The position numbers and the translations under genes were made by a program. From Ianthella basta (taxonomy: Eukaryota; Porifera; Demospongiae; Verongiida; Ianthellidae), in assembly GCA_964019415.1 (NCBI GenBank), contig OZ025884.1:5873233-5937232 (forward strand): a stretch of 64,000 bases of DNA. The letters are read 5' to 3'. The notes under the pieces were generated by a model that had not been told where the DNA came from, made no database searches, and worked only from the letters and a program-made list of their open reading frames with translations. Of this stretch, positions 1 to 34,869 are shown piece by piece. Within the stretch, counting starts at the first letter, position 1; each line of letters opens with the position of its first letter.

Positions 1-436
1 GTGGACACAATTCTGAGCAACAGTTAGTCAGTGATGCACATTAGTGATACAGCATGGTGAAACTGAGTTGTACTGCTTCACTACTTTCAACTCAGTAGAT
101 GTTGTGAAGATGTAGGGGTGCTCTGTAGCTATAGGTGTTCACCACTAATTGAGTTGACTTGTTGATGCACAGACAGGGAAGACATATTTGTGCGGGTGGG
201 TACCAAGCACAAGACATTTGGCTAGTTAACAACATGGTAGAAATGCAAGCAACACGTACATGCATAAACAGCACAGTACATGTATGTATGAACACCAGGG
301 AACGTGGACCTGCAGCCTTACAAGTGTCTTGTGATACCATATTGTCTCTAATTACAGAGTACCTATGCACAACACCATGTAGGGTATACATGTAAGATAC
401 ATGTAAGTTAAGGCAGTTTGCCTTCTGAATAGCCTG
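1..436 (+). promoter_or_regulatory. 5' flank of receptor 1
   Basis: No coding exon is visible. The segment resembles the flanks of receptors 2 (about 11400-11900) and 3 (about 24220-24660): shared stretches include the blocks reading GAAGATGTAGGG and CACCACTAATTGAGTT, and a block just before the start codon reading GAATAGCCTGATGA. Conservation up to the ATG suggests the promoter and a short 5' UTR lie here. The CArG/TATA-like box present in receptors 2 and 3 is degraded here (CCATGTAGGG near 375-384). Confidence 0.5.
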
Positions 437-11071
<10,635 letters not shown>

Positions 11072-11205
11072 GTGACATCCACATTATATACACTACACAT
11101 TGCACACATCAACCACTGTATTACAAGGACAATACATTAGGTGCATAAGTCCCCGTGTGTGTATGATGGCTTGTGTATAAGACTGAAGTGTGTATTGCAG
11201 GCCAC

Positions 11206-11211
11206 AATAAA
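11206..11211 (+). terminator. Poly(A) signal of receptor 1
   Basis: Canonical AATAAA 135 bases after the stop codon, within a 3' UTR conserved among receptors 1-3 and relic a. Receptor 2 has AACAAA at the same place (about 22703), while receptor 3 (35013-35018) and relic a (38562-38567) keep AATAAA. Confidence 0.7.
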
Positions 11212-11249
11212 GTTACTATTATAGGACAGTGTTGTACTATATAGTAACG

Positions 11250-11400
11250 ACCGCGTGGCCAGTTTGATGTTGTCACTTGGTGCAAGTGAATGTGATCCGC
11301 TTCCCTTGATGCAATTGCGAATCAAGCCCATGACAAGCATGATCATGAACATGCTGACTAAGGCCAGCCAGGTGTTACTTAGGTACGTAGCTACCTACAG
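11250..11400 (-). other. Duplicated exon-like segment, minus strand
   Basis: A block of about 150 bases in the receptor 1-2 spacer recurs at about 24066-24215 upstream of receptor 3. Read on the minus strand, both give an open stretch with a hydrophobic helix (WLALVSMFMIMLVMGLI) followed by basic residues and a polar tail. This resembles the end of a membrane protein. The stretch is short, and the two differences I checked (about 11297 and 11315 against their counterparts) change residues. It may be a relic or chance. Confidence 0.25.
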
Positions 11401-11847
11401 GGTCAGCATAATTCTGAGCAACATTCAATGTGCTGCACAGTAGCTGGGTGGTAGTAATGAAGCAGTACAATTTATAATATTGTACTGCTTCATGCCTTTG
11501 TATTCAGTTGTGGTGAAGATGTAGGGCTGCTCTGTAGCTAGGCATAATTATCAGTGCTCACCACTAATTGAGTTAACTGCTGCTGCACAGACAGACAAGA
11601 TGCAATTAGTACTGGTTGGGTGCCATGCACCCCGTGGCGTGCAAAGATGATCTTCACCTGCTGAATGACTTCACTGGAAGTTTCCAAGACATTTGTCTAG
11701 CTATCTACATGGTAGGGATGCAAGCAGCGAGTACATACACAAACAGTGCAATACATTTATATATACCATAGAACACATGGACATGCAGCCTTACAAGTGT
11801 CTTGCAATACCGCAATGTCTCTAATTACTGATTACTCATACCCAGCA

Positions 11848-11857
11848 CCATATAAGG
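11848..11857 (+). promoter_or_regulatory. CArG/TATA-like box, receptor 2
   Basis: CCATATAAGG lies 56 bases before the first ATG. It fits both the SRF CArG consensus CC(A/T)6GG and a TATA-like core. It recurs identically at 24609-24618 at the same distance from the receptor 3 start. The role is inferred from position. Confidence 0.45.
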
Positions 11858-11903
11858 TACTTACAATTTAAGTACCCAGTCAGATTGTCTCCTGAATAGC
11901 CTG

Positions 11904-22567
<10,664 letters not shown>

Positions 22568-24066
22568 GTGACATCCACATTACACACTACACATTGCACA
22601 CATCAACCACTGTATTACAAGGACAGCACATTAGGTGTATAAGTCCCCCCCTTGTGTGTATAATGGCTTGTGTATAAGACTGAAGTGTGTACTGCAGGCC
22701 ACAACAAAGTTACTATTATAGGACAGTGTTGTACTATATGATAAATTAAGTGTTACTTTAGAGCCATTAACTTGTATCTTCATGTGTGTGACATCAATTA
22801 TACATCACATAAAGTGTGTATTATGCATTATTCCAAGATCAAATGACAATTGGTTTTGGGATGGTTTCCTAATGTGTCTCATGGTGACCCTGGATTTAAC
22901 AAACAATATATAATTGTAGTATTACTTTATGTGTACATGCAATGCATATCATGCAGCAGCAGAGCAGACACTGACCACATTTTCGTCTAACCTCCTATAT
23001 GACACACTACCTACATATAACAGACATGTATACGTATAATACAGTCATGTAAATGCCTGCATTTAACCAAATTCTTGGGCTCATCAGTGTCCATGGCATA
23101 CTGATAGATGATAGGATGACTTCATGCAGTAGCTGCCTTTATGTCAAACATTATGCAGTGCAACACCTGTGGTTTCAACAAGAGCAAATAATCATGGGGG
23201 CATGGCTAATTATAATTAAGTCATCATAATGATTCTGAGAAATAGTAACTGTTGCACTTCCGGTGCTACAGTGTGTTGATGCTGAGTTGTACTGTGTCAC
23301 TAGTTTCTCTGAGCAGGTGATTTCACCACATGTTGTGGAGATGTAGGCGTGCTATTCTTGCTCCACTTCACTACTCTTAACTCCATGCAAGCAAACAGAT
23401 TGACAAAGCACGATTTATGCTAGCTAGTTGTATATGTATATATTGCTTGGGATGCTTCAGCAAAGAATCAGATCAACAAAATACTCACCACCATCGAAAA
23501 AATTTTGAACCTTAAATTTTATAATTACATGCATATATAATATGTGTTTACATTTACATTGTAATGCATACAATTCTATTGTCATAGACATGACTACAGC
23601 AGGCTTATTCACCAGAACAAGACCACAAAACATGCCTCGTGGTAATATTTCTTCTTTGAAAGAGTTAGTACATTTCTACATTTCCTACCATCACTCTGTG
23701 TCATGGCCCAATGTAGCTGGCAGCATCATTTACTTACAACCACAAGTTAGCCACTCCACTGTACACATATATAATATAGAATTATGTATTTAGACACTTC
23801 TAATGAGTAGCTGCATAAACAATGCACTAAATATTTATGTACATCCATTAGATTACTATAATTTATAGCTATTATGTATGCTGTATAACACATTGTGATT
23901 AGTATAAATACAATAATTATACAAATTGATTACAGCACAAGAATGAATTCATAGAATAAATGTTTTAATAATAATGTTACATAGCTCACAGTCTCAGTAA
24001 TAAAAAATAGTATAATGAAGATGAGTCTATAGCCTGTGATTAGTCAGGACTTGAGCTGGCCCACGA
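22568..24066. other. Spacer, receptors 2-3
   Basis: A 3' UTR-like region up to about 22740, then non-coding sequence. About 22850-22900 holds the word GGTTTCCTAATGTGTCTCAT, which recurs downstream of receptors 3 and 4 and relics a and c. A stretch near 23260-23420 resembles sequence upstream of relics a and b. No gene is seen. Confidence 0.45.
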
Positions 24067-24664
24067 TCGCGTGGCCAGTTTGATGTTGTCACTTGGTGCA
24101 AGTGAATGTGATCTGCTTCCCTTGATGCAAATGCGAATCAAGCCCATGACAAGCATGATCATGAACATGCTGACTAAGGCCAGCCAGGTGTTACTTAGGT
24201 ACGTAGCTACCTACAGGGTCAGCATAATTCTGAGCAACATTCAATGTGCTGCACATTAGCTAGGTGGTAGTAATGAAGCAGTACAATTTATAATATTGTA
24301 CTGCTTCATGCCTTTGTACTCAGTTGTGGTGAAGATGTAGGGCTGCTCTGTAGCTAGGCATAGTTATCAGTGCTCACCACTAATTGAGTTGTTTGCTGCT
24401 ACACAGACAGACAAGATGCAATTAGTGCTGGGTGGGCATCATGCACAAGACATTTGTCTAGCTATCTACATGGTAGGAATGCAAGCAGCGAGTACATACA
24501 CAAACAGTGCAGTACATTTATATATACCATAGAACACATGAACATGCAGCCTTACAAGTGTCTTGCAGTGCCGCAATGTCTCTAATCATTGAGTATCCAT
24601 GCACAGCACCATATAAGGTACTTACAATTTAAGTATCCGGTCAGATTGTCTCCTGAATAGCCTG
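24066..24664 (+). promoter_or_regulatory. 5' flank of receptor 3
   Basis: Nearly identical to about 11250-11903 upstream of receptor 2, including the minus-strand open segment (to 24215) and the CCATATAAGG box at 24609-24618. The duplicated block begins abruptly at the word CGCGTGGCCAGT. Confidence 0.55.
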
Positions 24665-27600
24665 ATGATGTTCTCTGTGGTCCAGTGTCTACAGGTTGTA
24701 GTGGTCCTAATAGCAGTCAAACTGGTTGTAACTCAGGACATCTCCACACAGGGTGAGAGAGAGTGAACATAGTGTATAGCTATCTGTCTATCTACCAATA
24801 ACACTATGTACCTTCTAACTGGTAGCACCTGTCAGTTTGTTCTGTAGGTCTTAGCTACTGTAGGTTTTACTACTATCAGAATACGACAGTTCCATTTTGG
24901 GTCTACAACACCTGCCACTAAACAATCTTCACAGATTGGACCATTCAGTTAGTCAGTGGAGGAAACACTTCCAGCACCTTCACTGGTCGTGTAGAGGTCT
25001 TGTTGGATGGAGAGTGGGGTACCGTCTGTGGGGACTCCTGGAATCTTACAGAGGCTAGTGTAGTCTGTCGCCAGCTGGGGTTTCCTTTTGCCAAGTCAGC
25101 AGGTGCGGGCTACTACGGTCCAGGAAGAGGTCGAATCTGGTTGACCAATGTGTCCTGCAGTGGTGAAGAGTCAGAGCTGATGAGGTGCTCTTACCACAAA
25201 GCTCAAGGTCCACTAGAGAACTGTGATCATTATGATGACATTGGAGTGATGTGTTACATGGGTGAGTTGAGTATGTTGTACCTGGTTACAAAAGGCCCTC
25301 CAGAGGCTGAATCAGTGCAATGTGAAGACATGCATGCACTTAAATGGCTATAAACATGCTACATTATGTACAGTAAAGGACATCAGTGTGCCTATGTTCT
25401 TGCATGATGGATCAATAAGGGGAAGGCAAAGATGATACCAGAGATGGAAGCCAAAACATGATTCATGTACATGTTTTGGCTGGAGATGAACCTTGATGAG
25501 GGACCTCTTCCATCAGTATATATTATAACCCATGAACTAGTCCATCTGTCCAGCATCCCCCCCCCCCCCCCCCCCCCACCAGTAACACATTCACATTTAC
25601 ATGTATACCATTTGATTTCTCTCCATTTACAGTATGTACTGGCAGTATGCCTATAACTTTTGCCTTTCGGCTTGCAAGTGCCTATTTCACTACTGAAGTT
25701 CCTTGACTGAGCCAAAATAATTTATGTGAACTTTATTAGGTTTTGGCTAATGATCAGATTGGTTCATCATTGTACAGCTAGCTATGTATGTACACTCTGC
25801 ACATGACCCATATAAACTACACTTGACATTTATATTATAACGACAAGGTTAAGTTAGTGAGGGACACTATAGAAAACTGGTACTGCTAACCTCAATGAAC
25901 CAACTGGTATTAATACGTTTTGCATATATACACTGAAACCTGGCTAAGGCAACTGCCTGTGGGCCAGTTCTATCTGGCCTTTATGGGCAGATAGAATGTG
26001 GCTGCTCTACAGAAAGATATTTATGCCCAACGGAGGAATGTTGCAATCATTTGGATACAGGCGCATAGCTGCATTGTAGATTCACACAATAATTCATGAT
26101 CAATGGAGCAATACAGCAGCATAAAAAGGAGTTGGCCGCAGGACATTTCAGTCCAAGAGCTTTAATTTGTCATTTCCTTACAGGCCGACGTCCTGCGACC
26201 ACCTCCCCCTTTTATGCTGCTGTACTGCCCAAATGAATTTAACTCTTGTGCAGATATTTAGTGCTAATTGGAGCCAGAGAGACTGGCTGTTTTGAAAGAT
26301 GGCTGCTAACACATTGATCACCTTAGACAGGTTCCACTGTACGTATTATGATAAACACATTAGTTTGGTCAGATCATCAAGACACTGCATTGCAATGAGC
26401 CACTCCTTGGTATATACATCACACCCTTGTCCACACTTCTCTTCCAGATGACATAAGACTGGTTGGTGGCAACATGAGTGATCTGTCATACAACGGTACA
26501 GTGGAGGTGTACCATGAAGATGGGTGGATTGGTTTGTGTGGTGACAGTGACTGGGATGCGGCAGATGCTCAAGTGATCTGTGCCAGGCTGGGCTACAACC
26601 AGGCTCATGTGTTAACATGGACTACCTCCAGTGTGTATTCAAGATGGATGTCTGCAGTGAGATGTGCGGGAAATGAGTCTTCTTTGCAGGACTGCCCACA
26701 CCAAACAGGCTATACCTACTGCAGTCCTGCCAGTGTAGAGTGCTTGAATTGTGAGTATATATAACATACATACATACAACAACACATTAGTAAACTAGTT
26801 TGCTGTTAACACAAATCATTCTCTCCATTTTCAACTTCACTGTGGACATTAAGAAGCCACTGGAAGTACATATACGTAGCATTCTTTAACCCTGTGTATA
26901 GCTACCAGTGTATGTGCACAGCTGTTTGCTATTGAAGGGTTGTGCTATACTTTGAGGGTAGCTAACCTGACATTTAGTCATGATGATACCACATGGTATT
27001 CTCTACCAGAGTCCACTTATTTGGTAGCAATGATTATAAACGTAGCTGAACTGTATGTACAAAGCAATTAATAAAGATTGACAATGATGTCCAGAAAGAA
27101 TGATTTCCAGAATTTGGGCACATGATGACTCGAATATGAAATTCAATGTGCAATACGTACTGCAGCTTTACACAGAGGGAGACTGTAAATGGCAGAGGAC
27201 TTCGGCTCAGGAAGCTGTTGAGAAATGTTTCTTGAGCCAAAATGTCCTATAGTACCCCCTCTGCAAACTGATGTATTGCTCTTTGAATTTCATGTTCGAA
27301 TCTACCAATGAGCCTGTTACATGATGACTATTTGCAAAGCACATGTAGGTAGGACAAGAAATTAGAGTAAGCCAATAGGGGAGCATTAACATGAGGCAAG
27401 AGGTTAATAACAGCACCACATGCATGACACCTCAGACTGTAGATATATGCTACGGGTCTAAGCATGTGAAAACAATAATCACGAACCTTTGTTTATAATA
27501 GGCAATATTGGACACATCCCAATGGGTATTGCCACCTGCATGGGTTCTTTAATGTGTCTATAATAATTATTATAAAAAGATTGCAGACTGAGTGTTAATC

Positions 27601-30600
27601 TCATGACTTTAGGGTATTAATTTAGTCTCCAGGCGAACATACGTAGCTATAGATGGGAATGTCTAGCTTGAAATGAATGTAGATCGCTGTACACATCATG
27701 CAGGGTTCAATCTACTGGGGGGTGCATGTGGAAGTGAAGCGTCCCCCAACATTCCACTCCAAAATGTCTGTCAACTGTGCTAGAATTGTAGCAATATTAC
27801 TGCCATATTTACCTCTCAGAGATTGCATCAGAATCATGCAGAGGACCTAAATTCCAAAATTTTCCCTGTGAGGCATTATCCCAGACCCCCTTTTTCGACA
27901 TTATACTTTTGGGCAACTGCATCTTCCCCCACAAAATGTGCATCCTAGATAAAACCCTGTGATGCTTGTACATATATTATCACATTGCAGATCATTGTCA
28001 TTTTCCGGTCCTTGCATGGCACATGTTTCCACAATGTTTGCAAGCTTATATACTACTTCCATGAAGGCCATGTTTGCAGTCTGCATGCATGGATAGCATA
28101 TGTTTTGAAATAGTTGTGCCATAATACATGTACAGGTATGTAAATTATGCATAATAGCTATGTATTCTTCATACATTGTACATATACACATGCCAGCCTG
28201 TAAATAGTATATGCACCATTAAATTAGGGATGATTTCTAATGATGTATAATATACTTGCAGATTATCATGTAAGACTTGTGGATGATGTTTACAACAGCA
28301 CAGTCTATTCAGGAAGAGTAGAAGTGGTGGTAAATGGAGAATGGGGAACAGTCTGTGATGATGGCTGGGACACCAGTGATGCCTCTGTTGTGTGTAGACA
28401 GCTTGGGTACCCAGTGGTGCTGGGTGCCTACAGCAGAGCTCACTTTGGCCAAGGTAGTGGTACAATTTGGCTTGATGATCTGCAGTGCAGTGGTGAAGAG
28501 GAAAGCCTCTTCAGTTGTAGCCACATAGGCATTGGACAACACAACTGTGGTCACTCAGAAGATGCTGGAGTGACCTGTTCTAATGGTAAGAAACACTGTG
28601 TGTACAAATGTGTACAGAACACAGTTCTAGTTGTAAGCGTTGAATCATGTATTATAAATTCATGCACCATATTTATGAATACATGCATGTATATGTACAA
28701 TGTCATGATAATTAGCTATAATTGTGATTATAGCAGTTAATTACATGCAGTGAGATTCTCTTCTCATGAACTTACTGAATGTGCATGCAAGTTGAAAGTA
28801 GTACCATGCATGCATGCATGTCCTGTGTATATAAAACATGATTTAGGCTGGCAAACTTCCTTTATTCTCACTTTCAAATTGGCTATTTCATTAGTATGAA
28901 GCATAATATATAATGAATCCATAGGAACATGTCAAATTTCTGAAGTGGCCCATTAATTGTGATTGATAGCTTTATATACTTGTATAATGTAGTAGTGGCT
29001 TATGTTACTGAATATACCTTATACCGGCACTGAACCTATTGCTATCTGGATGCTTAGCGAGTAAATGTAAACCACTAAGTGATGATTAAACAATAAATTA
29101 GTAGTATACTGTGAAGATCTCGATCTGTGTGGCTAGGTGTATTTATGCTTTAGGATCGGGAAGGTTCACTACCCAGGAATTGGGACAGATGTAGCTTGTC
29201 AATGATTAACCGGATGTTTCAACTCAATCTAGGGTCTTCATCAGTGCTTGTCAATAATTGACCAGACATTTCAACCCAATCTAGGGTCTTCAGCCACTGA
29301 TGACCCTGGACCCTAGACCCTAAGGTCTTCATCCACTGATGAAGCCCCTAGAGTGGGTTGAAACGTCTGGTTAATTACTGACAAGCTACATTTGTCCCAA
29401 TTCCTGGCTAGTGAAGTTTCCTGATCAATCCTAAAGCAAGCTAATAGCACTGTTACCATCAAGTTCTTCATCAGCTACAAAAGCTGTCTTTACAGCTGAT
29501 GAGACCTTCATGATAGATCTCAAGAAGGTCTAATCTTGTTTGCTTACCATGGTACCAGACAAGTTTACTGACATGCATGACCATTGCAAAAGAAGCCAGT
29601 CATGAAATTTACCTACTTGTTCAAGGTATAAATTGTGCTTTTTCTTCAGCAAGACATAATTAAGCATACATATAAATTAATCTACTGTATTATTAGTTTG
29701 TATTGTATGGCACTTCCCAATCAACCTCAGGGTTAGTAATGTATGGCTGTAATATTCAAGTTGATTAAATCATTGTCATTCGTGTCTACCTTCACACTTC
29801 TCCAATTCTGCACAATGATATAATCTATCCAAATTTTCTATATATCTTGTATTACAATAATTACAGAAACTATCAGATTGGTGAATGGTCCAAACAGCTA
29901 CACAGGACGAATAGAAGTGTTCATCAATGGACAGTGGGGCACAGTGTGTGACGATGGATGGGATTTCAATGATGCTCATGTCATCTGCCGACAACTGGGA
30001 TACCTCGGTGCAAGGAGAACTTACTGCTGTGCAAGTTATGGACGAGGTGTTGGGCCAATGCTGCAACTGAATTGCCAGGGATATGAAGAGTCCTTTCATG
30101 AGTGTCCCCAGGTTGTATCACCTTCTGGATGTGGCCATCATGAGGATGCAGGAGTGGAGTGCTACAGTGATACTGGTAGGTATCATGAAATGTCTCCTTA
30201 CATCAGTTGAGTCAACATGCATGCTGAAGTGTGTTGTAGCATATCTTCTATTTTGTCTGTGCAAACCATGGTATGTATGCAGGAAGATTATTTGTGGCTC
30301 ATCAATACATTACATAAATTGTATTGTTTTGATGTGTACAGCAACAAATATTCGCTTGGTTGGTGGAGCCAAGTCATCTTCTTTCCATTCTGGTCGTGTG
30401 GAAGTATTCATCAACGGACAATGGGGCACTGTCTGTGATGACTTCTGGGACTCCAGTGATGCCAGGGTGGTGTGTAGACAACTGGGATACACCAGTGGTA
30501 CAGCATATGGAGGTGCTGTGTATGGACAAGGCAGTGGACAGATATGGCTGGATGATTTGAGCTGTTATGGATATGAGAGCTCACTCCTGAACTGTGGCCA

Positions 30601-33600
30601 TCGAGGTACTGGTAGCCATAACTGTTGGCATGGTGAAGATGCTTCAGTGGTCTGCTATAATGGTGAGCCAATTGAACAAATTGGTAGATTCACACTAATA
30701 TCATCATACAATCCAGTGTAATTAAAATAAATGTACAGTCACCACGTTCCTCTTGTCAAACCTTTCACAGAGTACAATGGTGTTCTAAGGCTTGGAAACT
30801 TGAGTACATCTGGCAATTATTCTGGCTATGCTGGCCGTGTTGAGGTGTACTCCAGCGGACGATGGGGCACAGTGTGTGATGATGGATGGGACATCAATGA
30901 TGCCAATGTTGCTTGTCATCAGTTGGGATTTGGATCTGCTCTGGAAGCCAACTGCTGTGCAGCATTTGGAGGTGGATCCGGTTCCATCTGGTTAGATGAT
31001 CTAGCATGCTCAGGGTCAGAGTCTTCCCTTTCAAGTTGTTCTCATTCAGGAATAGGATCACACAACTGTAACCATGGCGAAGATGCTGGAGTTGTATGTT
31101 CAAGTATTAATGGTGAGTACCATACACAACATGTTAACTGTATAATCATTTGTTATTGTGGTATTAAAATTTAATTAAACTTACAGTCTCTAGTCTCATG
31201 GACCTCTTGTAAGAAACCTGTTCTTGCAATAGGTGAACTACGGTTGGTTGGTGGAGTAGAAACCAGCAATACCCTCTCAGGACGTCTTGAGATTCTCATT
31301 AATGGAGAATGGGGCACTGTGTGTGATGATGGATGGGGCCTCAGTGATGCACATATTGCCTGCAGAGAGCTAGGATACTCATATGCACTGTCCCATCAGT
31401 GCTGTTCTAGCTATGGTAGAGGAAGTGGACGAATCTGGTTGGATAATGTAGGCTGCTCAGGAAGTGAAAATTTCTTACTCCAATGTTCTCACCGTGGAAT
31501 TGGAGTACACAGTTGTAGCCACTCAGAGGATGTTGGAGTGGTCTGCTACAGGCCAGGTACAGTGTATACGTACACTCATGCATACAATTGATCCAAAACA
31601 CATACAGCAATGAATAATATGGTGTGTCACATTTGTCCTACATATGCAATTGTTAGAAATGTTTTCTGTGTGTCCATAGGACTTGTAAGGCTTGCTGGAA
31701 GTGTGGCAAAGCAACGCAATTCACTATCAGGAAGAGTTGAAGTGTGGAGCAATGGAGCATGGGGGACTGTGTGCCATAATAGTTGGGATCTCTCTGATGC
31801 TACAGTGGTTTGTCAGCAGTTGGGCTATCAGTATGCATTCTCTGCTCCACGCAATTCTGCCTTTGGCCGAGGCAGCGGACCCATTTTGCTGGATTATGTG
31901 GAATGTACTGGTAATGAGTCATCCATATTCAACTGCACTCACCAGGGAATTGGAGTGCACTCCTCTAGCTATTGGTGTACACGGCACTATTATGATGCCA
32001 GTGCAGTTTGTTACAAAGGTAAGCACTACATACATTTGAATAATTATTACTGTTTCCTGATGCTGAAGCAATTATATAAGCAGTACAATTATTGCATTAT
32101 GTCTACAGATGGCAAGCTACGACTGAATGGTCCAGGCTCTAACACTGTTACTACTGGTCAAGTACAAGTGTCAGTTAATGGAGAGTGGGGTACAGTGTGT
32201 GACAATGCTTGGAACCTGGATGATGCGACTGTGGCATGCCACCAGCTGGGATACAGTGGTGCTTGGACTGCATACTACCAACCAGGAGAGGGTCTGGTCA
32301 AGGTTGAAGAGCCTCAATGCACTGGAGAGGAAACCACATTACTGGACTGTTGGACAGCACAGTCAAATGGTGGCAATGCATTTTGCAGCCATGGGAGAGA
32401 TGTTGCTGTGGAATGCATGACATCATCACTATATGGTATGGTTGTACCATGAAGCACTGCAATGGAGGTACCATCATACTCAATGCAATGTTTGTTTGTC
32501 TCATAAATGTATTATTTTCTGCAGCACTTGAAGTTTCACATGTGGAATCAAGTTCATTTGTACTCCGCATTCCGGGGAGTGACCAAGTGAACACTACATT
32601 TCATGTTGAGGTCGACGGACGACAGTGGGCAGTCACACGAAGGAGTGTATACATTGTGTCTGGACTGACAAGTGACAGATCACATACATTCACAGTGAGG
32701 GTCAGGCAGAATGGAGTGCTTCAGAGGACACTGAGGCAGACAGTTCATGCAAGGCAATTGAGTGAGTGGTGCAGCTTTCATTCATGCAGCCCTTGCATCA
32801 CCTCATATACACCCATATCATCATCAAACTGTATTTGTCCACTCAGATAGAATGTTCTACAAAGCTTTTTAGTACATACTGCATATTTGCAGTGCTGTAA
32901 AGTGAGGCACGTAATCTGTGTGCCCCAATATCTCGCATACGTATGTATAATTCATATGAATATTCATCACAGCCACCTCAGGACACGTTGACTGCACAAG
33001 TGCCTCTTTCCTACACCGGCAGAAAGGCTAGCCAAGAGACAGTTTTTTGTCATCATCTGCACTGCAGTAGATCAGACTATTGATTTCCCACAATCCACTG
33101 CGCAGCGCACTTCATTCCAGCTGTCTGTCAGTTTTGCGCCGCCGCATGAGTTGGCTCACCACCGCCATTGTGGTTACATCATTTGCATGGCATGTCCTCG
33201 GCCTCATACACCAGCCCCTCGGGGGTTGCATGCTGTCTACACATTACAAGCCCTTTGTGGTTAGGGCACCGTTCAGCTCACTCTGGCTTAGACCCCCTAC
33301 AGCTTCTTCCAGCCAAGTCAGTGCTGCACTGGCAAAGTATATTCCCCTACAGGCACTTTGCCTTCTCCAGTTTTGTTAAATACTGTTCAGTCTCTATGGA
33401 TGACTTGCAGCAGCTACAGCAAGGCTGCTGCATTTCTAATGTATACCCTAGTTTAATATGTATGTTTTTAACAACTATATGCCCAATCAGTCATACACAC
33501 TACACTCACAATTGAGGCACTCTACACTTGGGTGATACGTAGCTATCAATGATGCCTCCACAGTCCCAGGCCACGTCACAGACATGTCAGTAAGTGACTC

Positions 33601-33668
33601 ATCTACAACTTCTCTCACTGTCGCGTGGAACCCTCCAACTGTCTACAAAGGGCCCATCACTATGTACA

Positions 33669-33728
<60 letters not shown>

Positions 33729-34869
33729 CTGTGGAGGTGGAGATGGGTTGTGGCATAAATGTGCACATGTTTGCGTGTGTGTGTGTGTGTGTGGGTTGTA
33801 GTGTGCAACACAGCTGCTCATATATATTATGTGTTCTCAGTGTAATGCTGGCTCTTCTGTTCGTTCAGACTGATAGGCTATGTCCTCTGACATTCTTGAT
33901 CCTCAACTTGGAAATTAAGCCCTCTTCTCTAAATCTACTTTCTGTAGGCATCACTCAGTGCCTTCAATGGCTTGATCAATCGGGAGGTTCTTCTTTCTGG
34001 ACTGGCTTTGAACTACACCTTCCATGGCCTGAACCCAGGAACAGAGTACAACATTTCTGTCACTGCTGCCACTGGTGCTGGTCTAGGAACACAGGCAATG
34101 ATGACAGCTACTACAACCACACTGCAGAACATAGAGGCTGCCATTTCAGTTCCAGGTAAAGCATAATTATTCTGCATAGTTGCTCATTATCTGCTGCCTC
34201 TTGCTTGCAATTCGTATGTACAATTATGTTACTACAATGTATCTCTTTAATACAGTTGCAGGATCTGTGTTTGGTATACTGGCACTTTCTGTCATTGCAC
34301 TGGCAATTGCTCTCATCATATGGTAAGGCAATTGTAAAGTATGTTTGTACATGGCACTGCTACACATATTTTATTCATGTCTCTTCCTCAATACCTATAT
34401 ACACACAAGTGTGCACATATGCACATACACACACATACGTATGCGTACATGCACACAAACCCACAAACACAGTAAACAATTAATTACTGAATTTTTCTTT
34501 CTTCCTTATATATTTTCCTCACCACACAGCTGCCTCTGCTTCACACGTTGCTTCAAGAAGACAAAGCCTGTCAGTGAGACACCAGAGCCAGTGACAATGA
34601 GGGAAGTGGAAAAGAATGCAGAAGAGCACGTTGCTCCTGCAGATGAACAAGAGGCAATATATGAGGAGTTTGATGTGGAGGACTATAAGACGGGACCTTC
34701 CCATTCAGCAGTGCCACCAGCCGCAAGTGCTGCTGTCAACTACAATTGGATGGACAGAGGCAGGCCACAGAAGGAGAGAGCAAACAACCCCTACTATGTC
34801 CCTCAGCCAAGACCAAGTGCACTTGGAGATGGCTACTACGTGGTCCCAAGGCCTACTGCCCGCATCTGA
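24665..34869 (+). CDS. Receptor 3: 9x SRCR - 2x FN3 - TM - tail
   Basis: Predicted receptor of 1320 residues. Exons: 24665-24752, 24935-25261, 26458-26760, 28262-28585, 29867-30175, 30342-30662, 30771-31112, 31233-31556, 31680-32018, 32109-32435, 32525-32761, 33564-33670, 33948-34155, 34256-34322, 34530-34869. The signal peptide is residues 1-29, S1-S9 are 30-1001, the FN3-like module is 1002-1080, the split FN3 1081-1185, the helix about 1186-1207 and the tail to 1320. It lacks the middle FN3 that receptors 2, 4 and 5 have. The intron there (32762-33563) shows no trace of that exon but holds a GC-richer insert. S4, S6 and S7 carry the Cys-Cys pair. The tail keeps IYEEF, NPYYVP and GYYVVP. 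The poly(A) signal is at 35013-35018. Ligand unknown. Confidence 0.9.
25557..25577 (+). repeat. Poly(C) tract
   Basis: About 20 consecutive C in intron 2 of receptor 3. Low-complexity sequence of this kind is prone to length errors. Confidence 0.9.
25925..26344. mobile_element. DNA-transposon relic with nested fold-back
   Basis: The ends read CACTGAAACCTGGCTAAGGC on the left and the inverse of CAGTGGAACCTGTCTAAGGT on the right, forming imperfect terminal inverted repeats. Inside, 26107-26229 is a second inverted repeat (arms about 40 bases, containing CAGCAGCATAAAA). No transposase ORF is present. Part of the right end is similar to 2905-3010. Confidence 0.6.
26761..28261. other. Intron 3 of receptor 3
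   Basis: About 1.5 kb of AT-rich non-coding sequence. No RT, transposase or SRCR relic was recognised. Confidence 0.45.
29147..29436. mobile_element. Fold-back element in intron 4, receptor 3
   Basis: An inverted repeat. The left arm begins GCTTTAGGATCGGGAAGGTT and the right arm ends with the complement. Inside, a word around CTAGGGTCTTCATC is repeated several times. The sub-terminal TTCACTACCCAGGAATT matches TTCACTAGCCAGGAAC of the element at 18828. Confidence 0.75.
32762..33563. other. Intron 11 of receptor 3 with GC-rich insert
   Basis: About 32970-33440 is visibly GC-richer than the surrounding introns, suggesting an inserted sequence. An open frame at 33080-33379 has no motif I recognise, and there is no paralogous support for an exon. 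The middle FN3 exon found here in receptors 2, 4 and 5 is absent. Confidence 0.4.
33671..33726 (+). repeat. (GT)n at splice donor, receptor 3
   Basis: The tract starts exactly at the donor after exon 33564-33670. A second short GT tract follows near 33775-33792. Confidence 0.95.

Noticed and set aside
33080..33379. A 99-codon ORF as a gene
   Set aside because: It lies in a GC-rich intronic insert, has no motif, signal or paralogous copy, and its length is compatible with chance.
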